Assembly: GCA_040902855.1 (NCBI GenBank)
Contig: JBBDWN010000026.1
Coordinates: 1-7,513, forward strand
Direction of reading: 5' to 3'
Length of the DNA stretch: 7,513 bases
Source: DATHWB01 sp040902855
GTDB lineage: Bacteria > Actinomycetota > Acidimicrobiia > Spongiisociales > ZC4RG35
The position numbers were made by a program, and so were the translations under genes. Positions 1-5,382 of the stretch are shown here, one piece after another. A model generated the notes under the pieces. It saw nothing but the letters and a program-made list of their open reading frames with translations. It was not told where the DNA came from and did no database searches. Position 1 is the first letter of the stretch. The number at the start of each line of letters is the position of its first letter.

Positions 1-1
1 C

Positions 2-283
2 CGAGCGGCATCCCCACTCGACCAGGTCGGCGCAGACGCCCCGCCGTTCCTCGTCATCCATGGGACCCACGACTCCCTGGTCCCTCCTGGCGAGGCTCGT
101 GCTTTCGTCGAGGCGCTGCGCAAGGACTCCCGCAGCGACGTCCAGTACCTGGAGGTCGAGGGAGCGCAACACGCCTTCGATGCAGTGAGCTCTCCCCGCA
201 GCCGTCGCGTCGCCGCCGTCGCCGCCGACTTCCTGGCAACCCACGTCGACCGACGCGCCGAAAACCGCCAACTCGACCACTGA
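2..283 (+). CDS. Alpha/beta hydrolase (lipase/esterase type), C-terminal end only
   Basis: The frame is open from base 2 to the TGA at 281-283 and gives about 93 residues; the N-terminal part lies outside the window. The visible segment resembles the last part of an alpha/beta hydrolase. FLVIHGTHDSLVP is a beta strand followed by the turn that carries the catalytic acid (Asp of THDS), and VEGAQHAFD carries the catalytic histidine. The nucleophile elbow (GxSxG) is not in view. The residues around the His and the SPRS segment after it recall actinobacterial lipase/esterases of the LipC/LipM/LipQ kind, so an esterase acting on acyl esters is the best guess, but the substrate cannot be read. A DUF454-like gene follows after a 59-nt gap on the same strand. 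The family is fairly sure; the specific function is not. Confidence 0.8.
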   Translation, partial: RAASPLDQVGADAPPFLVIHGTHDSLVPPGEARAFVEALRKDSRSDVQYLEVEGAQHAFDAVSSPRSRRVAAVAADFLATHVDRRAENRQLDH

Positions 284-342
284 CTGCTTCCCGCCGCGGA
301 TTCCGACTCGGGTTCGAATCCTGCCGGGGCGATCATGCCGGC

Positions 343-753
343 GTGACATCCGGAGATTCGGCAGTCGACAAGCCACGAAGCAGGCTGCTCCGTGGGCTCT
401 ACTTCGTCCTCGGTCTGATCTGCCTGGCCTTCGCCTACCTGAGCTTCTTGCCTGGCATCCCCACCTTCGACTTCGTCATCCTCGCCGCGTTCTTCTTCTC
501 CCGATCCTCGGATCGATTCCACAACTGGCTGGTCAACCACCGAGTGTTCGGTCGGATCATCAACGGGTATCGGGGTGGGCTCACCCTGAGGATGAAGATC
601 GTGGCGACGGTCGGGATCCTGGCGTCACTCTCGTTCAGCGGGTTCGTACTGACCGACAATCAGGTGGTGAGAACGATCATCGGGCTGGTGGGGATCTATG
701 CCATCTGGTTCGTCTGGAGCAGACCCCGCAAGACGGCGATCTCCCCGCTCTGA
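343..753 (+). CDS. DUF454 (YbaN-like) small inner-membrane protein
   Basis: This 136-aa protein starts at GTG 343. Three hydrophobic segments are visible (about residues 17-38, 86-104 and 108-125), with a conserved-looking block between the first two: PGIPTFDFVILAAFFFSRSS at 37-56, then DRFHNWLVNHRVFGRII at 57-73. The P-G-x-P-T/F, F-x-R-S-S and NH-x-x-F-G elements match the DUF454/YbaN family of small integral membrane proteins, and the length is typical. The family has no settled biochemical role. An upstream ATG at 335 stops after three codons, so it cannot be the start. Shine-Dalgarno complementarity before 343 is weak (GGGGCG at 326-331). The gene sits alone between the esterase and the aldolase, with an 81-nt gap on its right. 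Confidence 0.85.
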   Translation: MTSGDSAVDKPRSRLLRGLYFVLGLICLAFAYLSFLPGIPTFDFVILAAFFFSRSSDRFHNWLVNHRVFGRIINGYRGGLTLRMKIVATVGILASLSFSGFVLTDNQVVRTIIGLVGIYAIWFVWSRPRKTAISPL

Positions 754-823
754 GCCTCGCGACCCGACATAGGTGTCAGCAGCAGTCAGTTCCGGCGGCG
801 CTACCTTTTCGGTTGCACGTCAC

Positions 824-829
824 GAGGAG
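824..829 (+). promoter_or_regulatory. Ribosome binding site of the class II aldolase
   Basis: GAGGAG lies 5 nt before the ATG at 835 and is the clearest Shine-Dalgarno on the left side of the window. It fixes the aldolase start. A possible -10 (TACCTT, 802-807) lies upstream, but I see no matching -35. Confidence 0.75.
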
Positions 830-834
830 TTCCA

Positions 835-1863
835 ATGCCCATCGCAACGCCCGAGAAGTACCGCGCGATGCTCAATCACGCCCGTGCGAAGAGTTTCGCC
901 TTCCCGGCGATCAACGTGACGTCGAGTGAAACCCTGCACGCGGCGCTGAGCGGGTTTGCCGAGGCCGAGTCCGACGGGATCGTCCAAATTTCCACCGGCG
1001 GGGCGGAGTTTCTCTCGGGCCTCCGCAACAAGGACATGCCGCTGGGTGCCGCCTCTCTCGCCGGGTTCGCGGCGGTCGCAGCCGAGGCGTACCCGGTGAA
1101 CATCGCCCTCCACACCGACCATTGCCAACCCGAGAAGGTGGACTCCTACATCCGTCCGCTATTGGCGATGTCGAAGGCGCGTCGGGATGAGGGGAGAAAC
1201 CCACTGTTCCAGAGCCACATGCTGGATGCCTCAGAGTTGCCGCTCGAAGAGAACCTGGCGCTCGCTTCGGAACTGCTCGACGAATGCGCCGCGGTCGACG
1301 TCATCCTGGAACTCGAGATCGGAATTGTCGGCGGCGTGGAAGACGCCATCGACAACGAGGACATCGACAGGGCGAAGCTCTACACCTCGCCCGACGACAT
1401 GGTCAGGACGGCCGAAGTGCTCGGCACCGGCGAACGCGGCCGGTACCTGTTGGCCGCCGTGTTCGGAAACGTGCACGGTGTGTACAAGCCGGGTGCGGTC
1501 CAGCTCCGTCCGACGATCCTGCGGGATGGGCAGGAGGCGATGGAGGCGCGGTTCGGTCCGAACGGTCGACACGACCTGGTCTTCCACGGCGGCAGCGGAT
1601 CGACGCTCGCCGAAGTACACGAGACCCTGGGCTACGGCGTGATCAAGATGAACATCGACACCGACTGCCAATACGCTTTCACCCGCCCGATCGCCGACCA
1701 CATGCTGTCGAACTATTCGGGCGTGTTGAAGGTCGACGGCGAGGTCGGCGACAAGAAGGCATACGATCCCCGGTCGTACATGAAGAAGGCCGAAGCGTCG
1801 ATGACCGCCCGCGTCACCCAGGCATGTGACGATCTTCGTTCCGCCGGCCAGTCGATCGGCTGA
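835..1863 (+). CDS. fbaA: Class II (zinc-dependent) fructose-bisphosphate aldolase
   Basis: This 342-aa protein catalyses the reversible cleavage of fructose 1,6-bisphosphate to dihydroxyacetone phosphate and glyceraldehyde 3-phosphate in cytosolic glycolysis/gluconeogenesis. The class II signature is complete: HTDHC at 93-97 supplies the catalytic Asp95 and zinc ligand His96; ELE at 159-161 is the acidic strand of the barrel; FGNVHG at 210-215 supplies zinc ligand His214; FHGGSGS at 250-256 supplies His251 and the phosphate-binding Gly/Ser loop; MNIDTD at 272-277 closes the substrate site. The length and C-terminal helical tail (YDPRSYMKKAEASM, 310-323) fit the actinobacterial/E. coli FbaA type. 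The start is set by the GAGGAG site 5 nt upstream. nhaA follows 11 nt after the stop, suggesting one transcript. No oddity is visible in the gene. Confidence 0.97.
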   Translation: MPIATPEKYRAMLNHARAKSFAFPAINVTSSETLHAALSGFAEAESDGIVQISTGGAEFLSGLRNKDMPLGAASLAGFAAVAAEAYPVNIALHTDHCQPEKVDSYIRPLLAMSKARRDEGRNPLFQSHMLDASELPLEENLALASELLDECAAVDVILELEIGIVGGVEDAIDNEDIDRAKLYTSPDDMVRTAEVLGTGERGRYLLAAVFGNVHGVYKPGAVQLRPTILRDGQEAMEARFGPNGRHDLVFHGGSGSTLAEVHETLGYGVIKMNIDTDCQYAFTRPIADHMLSNYSGVLKVDGEVGDKKAYDPRSYMKKAEASMTARVTQACDDLRSAGQSIG

Positions 1864-1874
1864 TCACCGCCCTT

Positions 1875-3269
1875 ATGGCAGACAATTCCGAACCCATCCA
1901 CCGCACGTGGATCAACTCGAACAGGTTCGTACCCACGACGTTTGTGACGCCGGTGCGGCGTTTCATGGCGCTGGAGGCGGCGTCGGGGGTGCTCATGCTG
2001 ATCGCCGCCATCGTCGCCCTGATCTGGGCCAACTCCCCTGCCCATGGTCTGTACGAGTCGATCCTCCACACCGAGTTTCTCCTCGACTTCGGACCGCTTC
2101 ATCTCGAACAAAGCTTCAGGCACCTGATAAACGACGGGCTGATGGGCCTCTTCTTCTTCGTCGTCGGCTTGGAGGTCAAGCGTGAGCTGATTCTCGGCGA
2201 ACTCCGCAACCCGAAGGATGCCGCCCTCCCGGTGCTGGCGGCGCTCGGCGGAATGATCGTCCCCGCGCTCGTATACGCCGCTTTCACCGCGGGCAATCCA
2301 GATGCGCTGCGAGGTTGGGCGGTACCGATCGCCACCGACATCGCCTTCGCACTCGGAGTGCTGTCGCTGCTCGGCAGGCGCGTCCCGGATGCCGCCAAGC
2401 TCTTTCTGCTCGCCCTCGCCATCGCCGACGACCTCGGCGGCATCCTCGTGATCGCGTTCTTCTACACGAGCGATCTGGACGTGGCGGCAATCGTGATCGC
2501 GCTTGCCGGGCTGGTCTTTGTCTGGTTTCTCACCAGGGTCGGGGTTCGGAGTGAGGCGATCTACATGCCGCTCGGGATTGGCATCTGGTACTTCTTCCTC
2601 GAATCCGGGGTCCACGCCACCTTGGCCGGAGTCGCGCTCGGCTTTCTCACGCCCGCGCGGCCCATGTACGGCGTCCTCGAATTCGACCGGAAGGCACGGG
2701 CGATCCTTGACATCTTCCCGGAGACTGCCGAGACCCATGAAGATCGGGAGCGGGCAGATCATGAAGGGCTATTGATGGCTCAGGTGTCGCGTGAGTCGGT
2801 GGCACCACTGAATCGATGGCAGCACGTCCTTGCGCCGTGGGTCTCGTTCCTTGTCGTCCCGCTCTTCGCTCTCGCCAACGCAGGCGTGCGTTTCGAGGGC
2901 TCGGTATTCGAGCAGCTGACTTCCGACGTGGCGATGGGCGTCGGTTTCGGCCTGGTTCTCGGCAAGGTGGTCGGTATCACCGCCTTCGCCTGGCTGGCGG
3001 TACGGCTCGGTATCAGCCGACTGCCGGCGGAGACGAGCTGGCATCACATGGTCGGTGTCGCCGCCACGGCCGGAATCGGTTTCACGGTCGCGCTCTTCAT
3101 CACCGCCCTCGCCTTCGTCGACCCCGCGCTCGGCGATCAGGCGAAGGTGGGGATCTTCGCCGGGTCGATCGTGGCAGGGATCATCGGGGTTCTGGTGTTC
3201 AGAATGCCCACTCGACGCCGTACTGGGACTGAATCCGGGATCGTCGAGGAAGCGAGGACGCCCCTGTGA
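1875..3269 (+). CDS. nhaA: Na+/H+ antiporter NhaA
   Basis: This 464-aa protein has the multi-helix membrane pattern of NhaA, which exports Na+ (or Li+) in exchange for H+ at the cytoplasmic membrane. Key elements align with E. coli NhaA: ATDIAFALGVL with Asp154 (E. coli Asp133), LAIADDLGGI with the ion-binding pair Asp185-Asp186 (Asp163-Asp164), SGVHATLAG with His247 (His225), PWVSFLVVPLFALANAGV at 321-338, and Lys364 in LGKVVGI (Lys300). Compared with E. coli it has a longer N-terminus and a longer charged loop between helices (about 262-318, with an acidic patch ETAETHEDRERADHE at 283-297), as I recall for many actinobacterial NhaA proteins. The start is 11 nt after the aldolase stop and lacks a clear Shine-Dalgarno, so coupling to fbaA is likely. 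The TGA stop (3267-3269) is the first triplet of the adjacent repeat unit, so the repeat may have set the present C-terminus (TPL). Confidence 0.96.
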   Translation: MADNSEPIHRTWINSNRFVPTTFVTPVRRFMALEAASGVLMLIAAIVALIWANSPAHGLYESILHTEFLLDFGPLHLEQSFRHLINDGLMGLFFFVVGLEVKRELILGELRNPKDAALPVLAALGGMIVPALVYAAFTAGNPDALRGWAVPIATDIAFALGVLSLLGRRVPDAAKLFLLALAIADDLGGILVIAFFYTSDLDVAAIVIALAGLVFVWFLTRVGVRSEAIYMPLGIGIWYFFLESGVHATLAGVALGFLTPARPMYGVLEFDRKARAILDIFPETAETHEDRERADHEGLLMAQVSRESVAPLNRWQHVLAPWVSFLVVPLFALANAGVRFEGSVFEQLTSDVAMGVGFGLVLGKVVGITAFAWLAVRLGISRLPAETSWHHMVGVAATAGIGFTVALFITALAFVDPALGDQAKVGIFAGSIVAGIIGVLVFRMPTRRRTGTESGIVEEARTPL

Positions 3270-3476
3270 AACCGTGCGGATTGGGCGAGCTTCGAGCCCC
3301 ATCCGTCGGTTTCCCGCCCGANNNNNNNNNNNNNNNNNNNNNNNNNNNNNNNNNNNNNNNNNNNNNNNNNNNNNNNNNNNNNNNNNNNNNNNNNNNNNNN
3401 NNNNNNNNNNNNNNNNNNNNNAGCCTTTTCGGGCGGAACAGAGATACAGTCAGCGAAGCTGACCTACCTATCTGCT
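3267..3476. repeat. Structured direct repeat, copy 1 (interrupted by an assembly gap)
   Basis: The left 55 nt (3267-3321) and right 55 nt (3422-3476) are identical to the two ends of the complete copy at 3485-3600; the central 6 nt fall in the run of Ns. The unit begins with the TGA that ends nhaA. Hairpin 1 (3268-3313, GAAACCG paired with CGGTTTC, with inner CGGAT/ATCCG and GGGC/GCCC) and hairpin 3 (3442-3473, GTCAGC-GAA-GCTGAC) are intact. Hairpin 2 is split by the gap. The Ns may hide only 6 nt or further whole units. Confidence 0.9.
3322..3421. other. Assembly gap (100 N)
   Basis: Exactly 100 Ns is a customary placeholder for a gap of unknown size. The flanks are the two halves of the repeat unit, broken inside the arm and loop of hairpin 2. 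This fits an assembler stopping in a near-identical tandem repeat or a very stable hairpin. The copy number of the repeat is therefore unknown. Confidence 0.97.
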
Positions 3477-3484
3477 ATTCCGGA

Positions 3485-3600
3485 TGAAACCGTGCGGATT
3501 GGGCGAGCTTCGAGCCCCATCCGTCGGTTTCCCGCCCGAAGGCGAAGCCTTTTCGGGCGGAACAGAGATACAGTCAGCGAAGCTGACCTACCTATCTGCT
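3485..3600. repeat. Structured direct repeat, copy 2 (complete 116-nt unit, three hairpins)
   Basis: The unit is nearly all inverted repeat. Hairpin 1, 3486-3531: GAAACCG/CGGTTTC outer stem, CGGAT/ATCCG middle, GGGC/GCCC inner, 9-nt loop. Hairpin 2, 3532-3560, directly abutting: CCGCCCGAA/TTCGGGCGG, then GGC/GCC with a 2-nt bulge and a GAA loop. Hairpin 3, 3566-3597: GTCAGC-GAA-GCTGAC with a further AGATA/TATCT pairing outside it. Hairpins 2 and 3 are each capped by GCGAAGC (3542-3548 and 3577-3583). Eight nt (3477-3484) separate the two copies. Open frames cross the unit, but third codon positions are far less G/C-biased than in neighbouring genes and rare codons such as ATA and CTA appear, so coding is unlikely. 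I recognise no named family. REP/BIME-like, MITE-like or a structured RNA are all possible. Confidence 0.9.
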
Positions 3601-3608
3601 GACCGCGT

Positions 3609-3785
3609 ATGAGACCACCGGAGAAGATCACTTGCATCGACTGCCTCGGGGTCGCGTCGCTCATTTCGTTCCTGCCTCCCGAGGGCGAGCCGGATCCCGA
3701 ACCGGGAACCGCCTTCGCCTATCGGTGCGCCGATTGTGCCGAACGATTCGACGTCGTGATGGAGGACCCCCTCGACGACGACTGA
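3609..3785 (+). CDS. Small CxxC/CxxC zinc-ribbon-like protein, 58 aa, unknown function
   Basis: The ORF from ATG 3609 to TGA 3783-3785 encodes 58 residues. Two knuckles, CIDC (Cys9, Cys12) and CADC (Cys40, Cys43), are 27 residues apart, a pattern typical of a structural zinc ribbon. The linker is acidic and proline-rich (PPEGEPDPEPGTAF, 23-36), and the C-terminus is acidic (MEDPLDDD). G/C bias at third positions matches neighbouring genes. The TGA at 3600-3602 in this frame rules out a longer N-terminus. There is no Shine-Dalgarno. The copy-2 repeat ends 8 nt before the ATG, and TATCTG (3593-3598) could act as a -10 for a near-leaderless transcript; this is inference. A strong terminator begins 12 nt after the stop, supporting a real transcription unit. 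Its role (nucleic-acid or protein contact) cannot be told. Confidence 0.7.
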   Translation: MRPPEKITCIDCLGVASLISFLPPEGEPDPEPGTAFAYRCADCAERFDVVMEDPLDDD

Positions 3786-3797
3786 ACCTCGCAATGG

Positions 3798-3840
3798 AAT
3801 GAGCCCCCGGTCTGGCGGACCGGGGGCTCATTCATTTTCG
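3798..3840 (+). terminator. Rho-independent terminator after the zinc-ribbon gene, possibly bidirectional
   Basis: The hairpin has a perfect 15-bp stem: AATGAGCCCCCGGTC (3798-3812) pairs with 3818-3832 around a 5-nt loop TGGCG. It is followed by CATTTT. On the - strand the same stem is followed by a weaker T-containing stretch, so it may also end the convergent regulator transcript. Confidence 0.9.
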
Positions 3841-3915
3841 GGAGGGGCCGACGCCGAGGCATCATCCCGCCGTGTGGTTTGGAGGACCGGTTCCCGATCG
3901 GATCGGACTCGCCGC

Positions 3916-4113
3916 TCAGGCGGCGGGCCTCATGTCGGACCTGGCGTCTGGGTGGGTGACACCCATCAGATGGTTTCCGAGCGAGACCAACGAGAGGCCG
4001 ACCCGAAGTCGTACGGTTTGACGGATCACGACTTCGTCGACGTGAGCGTGATCGATGCGGTGGGCGTCCAGGATTCGACGAGCCCTCACGTAGCCTTCGT
4101 AGTACTGGTTCAT
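3916..4113 (-). CDS. Small hypothetical protein coupled to the ArsR-type regulator, 65 aa
   Basis: The start ATG (4113-4111) overlaps the regulator stop TGA (4112-4110) in the 4-nt ATGA arrangement typical of translational coupling. An AAGGGA Shine-Dalgarno lies about 7 nt upstream, inside the regulator gene. The 65-aa product begins MNQYYEGYVRARRILDAHRI and is basic and soluble-looking, with no transmembrane segment and no cysteine. I do not recognise a family. The stop lies in the loop of a short perfect hairpin (3910-3925, CGCCGC-TCAG-GCGGCG), which may mark the transcript end but has no T-run. The overlap and RBS make translation likely; chance remains possible because ORFs of this size are common at high GC. 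A co-regulated accessory to the regulator or its target is the natural guess. Confidence 0.55.
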   Translation of the reverse strand: MNQYYEGYVRARRILDAHRIDHAHVDEVVIRQTVRLRVGLSLVSLGNHLMGVTHPDARSDMRPAA

Positions 4114-5231
4114 GAGCGTGTCCCTTCAGCGGAGATTGTCACTTCGAGATATTTCTGAAGTTGGATGTCGGCGTCTGCGAACGCCTCGTGGCGGAGTTGA
4201 TATGAGTTGACCCCGTCGTCGTGCTTGCCGAACACGACCCGGATCAGGCCGGCCGCACGCAGGATGCCGATGTGGTGGAAGACGGTGGACTTCGCCAGTC
4301 CGAGCACTTCGGTCAATTCGCCGAGGGTCGAACCGCCCTGTGCCACTTCTCGCAGGATGCGAAGCCGCTTTTCGTCTCCGAGAGCCTTGTGGACCTTGAC
4401 GAGCCACCCGGGGGCGGCGTCGGGATCGTGGTCGAGGTGTTCGTCAGCCACGGCGTAGGCCACGACGACAGTGTCGCCGAAGTCGGTGATCAGCGTCCAC
4501 GGCCGCAGGGTGACCGTCGGCACCAGCACCAACTGTCGCGTCCCCAGCGGGATCTCGTAGGCGATTCCGTTGGTGACCCGTTCGATCAGCGCCTGCGGGT
4601 CGAGGCTGGGGGCGAGGAGCCGTGTGCTGTCGGCCGAAGCGGCGATGGCGCCCGTCCATAGGGCGGCGTTCGGGCTGTATGCGGTCTCCATCACCGTCCG
4701 AAGCACCTTGGCGGTCTTCGGTCCCATGTCGCCGATCGGCACCTGCATCGCCGCGGTGACACAACCCCGAGCGTGTTCCTTCACCGCCGGAAGCACAGCC
4801 TCGAGCGCTTCGGGGTCGCGGCTGGCCACCGCATTCGCCACATCGTCGGAGTCAGCAGACCACGCCAGTTCACACAGGATCTCGCCGGCGATGTCGTCGT
4901 CGGTGTTCTCCAGCCAGGCGAGGAGCGCCGCGCCGTCACCGACGGGTGCCTTGGCGGCGACATAGGTGAGAAGGGTTGCCCACATCGAGCCTTCGTCCAG
5001 ACCGGCGGCCTTCATCTCGGCGACCGTCGCTTCGGGAATCGCCTTGCGGAACGTGTCGAAGAACTTGGCTCCCAGCTCGTGCTGCTTGGCCATCTTGTCG
5101 CCGCCGAAGGCTGACCACAGCGCCAGCATGACATCGAAGATCGACTCCGGACGAGCGATCACCTCGAAGCGTGACCTTCGGTCCGTGTCGTCGATGCGGA
5201 TCTGGAAATCTTGGGCTTCCGGGGGAGTCAT
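4110..5231 (-). CDS. ArsR-type winged-helix regulator with large N-terminal domain
   Basis: This 373-aa protein has an ArsR/SmtB-like winged helix at its C-terminal end (about 277-348): VHKALGDEKRLRILREVAQG, then LGELTEVLGLAKSTVFHHIG with the recognition helix about 313-324, then the wing FGKHDDGVNSYQLR. The first ~270 residues are a long, mostly helical domain without a motif I can name; its layout resembles ArsR-type regulators with an N-terminal DUF5937-like domain. The Cys motif of metal-sensing ArsR proteins is absent; only Cys120 and Cys157 are present, outside the HTH. A ligand other than thiophilic metal is therefore likely. A GAGG Shine-Dalgarno lies 7 nt before the ATG. The gene is divergent from the FAD oxidoreductase, and the shared region holds palindromes suited to a dimeric regulator. 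It probably represses itself and the divergent operon. Confidence 0.88.
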   Translation of the reverse strand: MTPPEAQDFQIRIDDTDRRSRFEVIARPESIFDVMLALWSAFGGDKMAKQHELGAKFFDTFRKAIPEATVAEMKAAGLDEGSMWATLLTYVAAKAPVGDGAALLAWLENTDDDIAGEILCELAWSADSDDVANAVASRDPEALEAVLPAVKEHARGCVTAAMQVPIGDMGPKTAKVLRTVMETAYSPNAALWTGAIAASADSTRLLAPSLDPQALIERVTNGIAYEIPLGTRQLVLVPTVTLRPWTLITDFGDTVVVAYAVADEHLDHDPDAAPGWLVKVHKALGDEKRLRILREVAQGGSTLGELTEVLGLAKSTVFHHIGILRAAGLIRVVFGKHDDGVNSYQLRHEAFADADIQLQKYLEVTISAEGTRS

Positions 5232-5261
5232 CCGTGTTCCTCATTCGAAACTTGTACTTGC

Positions 5262-5279
5262 GTTCGATATTTATCGAAC
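5262..5279. promoter_or_regulatory. Palindromic operator next to the regulator promoter
   Basis: GTTCGATA-TT-TATCGAAC is a perfect 8-bp inverted repeat with a 2-bp centre. It lies just downstream of the -10 of the - strand promoter, covering the expected transcription start region, where a bound repressor would block the regulator gene. A further TTCGAA lies at 5244-5249 in the leader. Confidence 0.7.
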
Positions 5280-5286
5280 AGAAAGA

Positions 5287-5315
5287 AGTATCTCGCACAT
5301 GAGCACACTTGTCAA
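5287..5315 (-). promoter_or_regulatory. Sigma70-type promoter of the regulator gene
   Basis: Reading the - strand, a perfect -35 TTGACA (5315-5310) and a -10 GATACT (5292-5287, 4/6 match) are separated by exactly 17 nt. Transcription would start near 5280, giving a leader of about 50 nt before the ATG at 5231. Confidence 0.7.
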
Positions 5316-5330
5316 CTACAGATCTCGCAC

Positions 5331-5350
5331 GGTTCGATAGATTTCGAACC
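5331..5350. promoter_or_regulatory. Second palindromic operator, near the FAD oxidoreductase promoter
   Basis: GGTTCGATAGATTTCGAACC has perfect 7-bp arms (GGTTCGA/TCGAACC) around 6 nt. It shares the TTCGA half-site with the palindrome at 5262-5279, 52 bp away centre to centre. It includes TAGATT (5338-5343), a possible -10 for the + strand gene starting at 5383, although no good -35 is visible. Binding here would control the oxidoreductase operon. Confidence 0.6.
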
Positions 5351-5382
5351 CGACCCGGTGACGCGCAGGCCACAATGACCGG

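Noticed and set aside
1713..2762. Long reverse-strand open frame (349 codons) opposite the aldolase end and nhaA
   Set aside because: It is a shadow of high-GC coding DNA: composition is rich in Arg, Glu, Asp and Gly with no domain, and it opposes two clear genes.
3267..3600. Repeat array as an integron attC array or CRISPR array
   Set aside because: The unit lacks the GTTRRRY/RYYYAAC core sites of attC, no integrase or cassette is present, and a 116-nt unit with an 8-nt spacer does not fit CRISPR dimensions.
3267..3600. Repeat as a Na+ or Li+ riboswitch of nhaA
   Set aside because: It lies downstream of nhaA, not in its leader, which is only 11 nt long after the aldolase gene. Exact identity of the copies also argues against independent aptamers.
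3484..3612. 42-codon ORF through repeat copy 2 as a real gene
   Set aside because: Third-position G/C is low compared with neighbouring genes, several rare codons appear, there is no RBS, and most frames through the unit are open. It is kept only as a possible coupling device in the findings.
3799..4158. Forward open frame covering the terminator and the small reverse ORF
   Set aside because: It begins inside the terminator hairpin, has no RBS, low-complexity Gly/Ser/Arg composition, and runs against the coupled reverse ORF.
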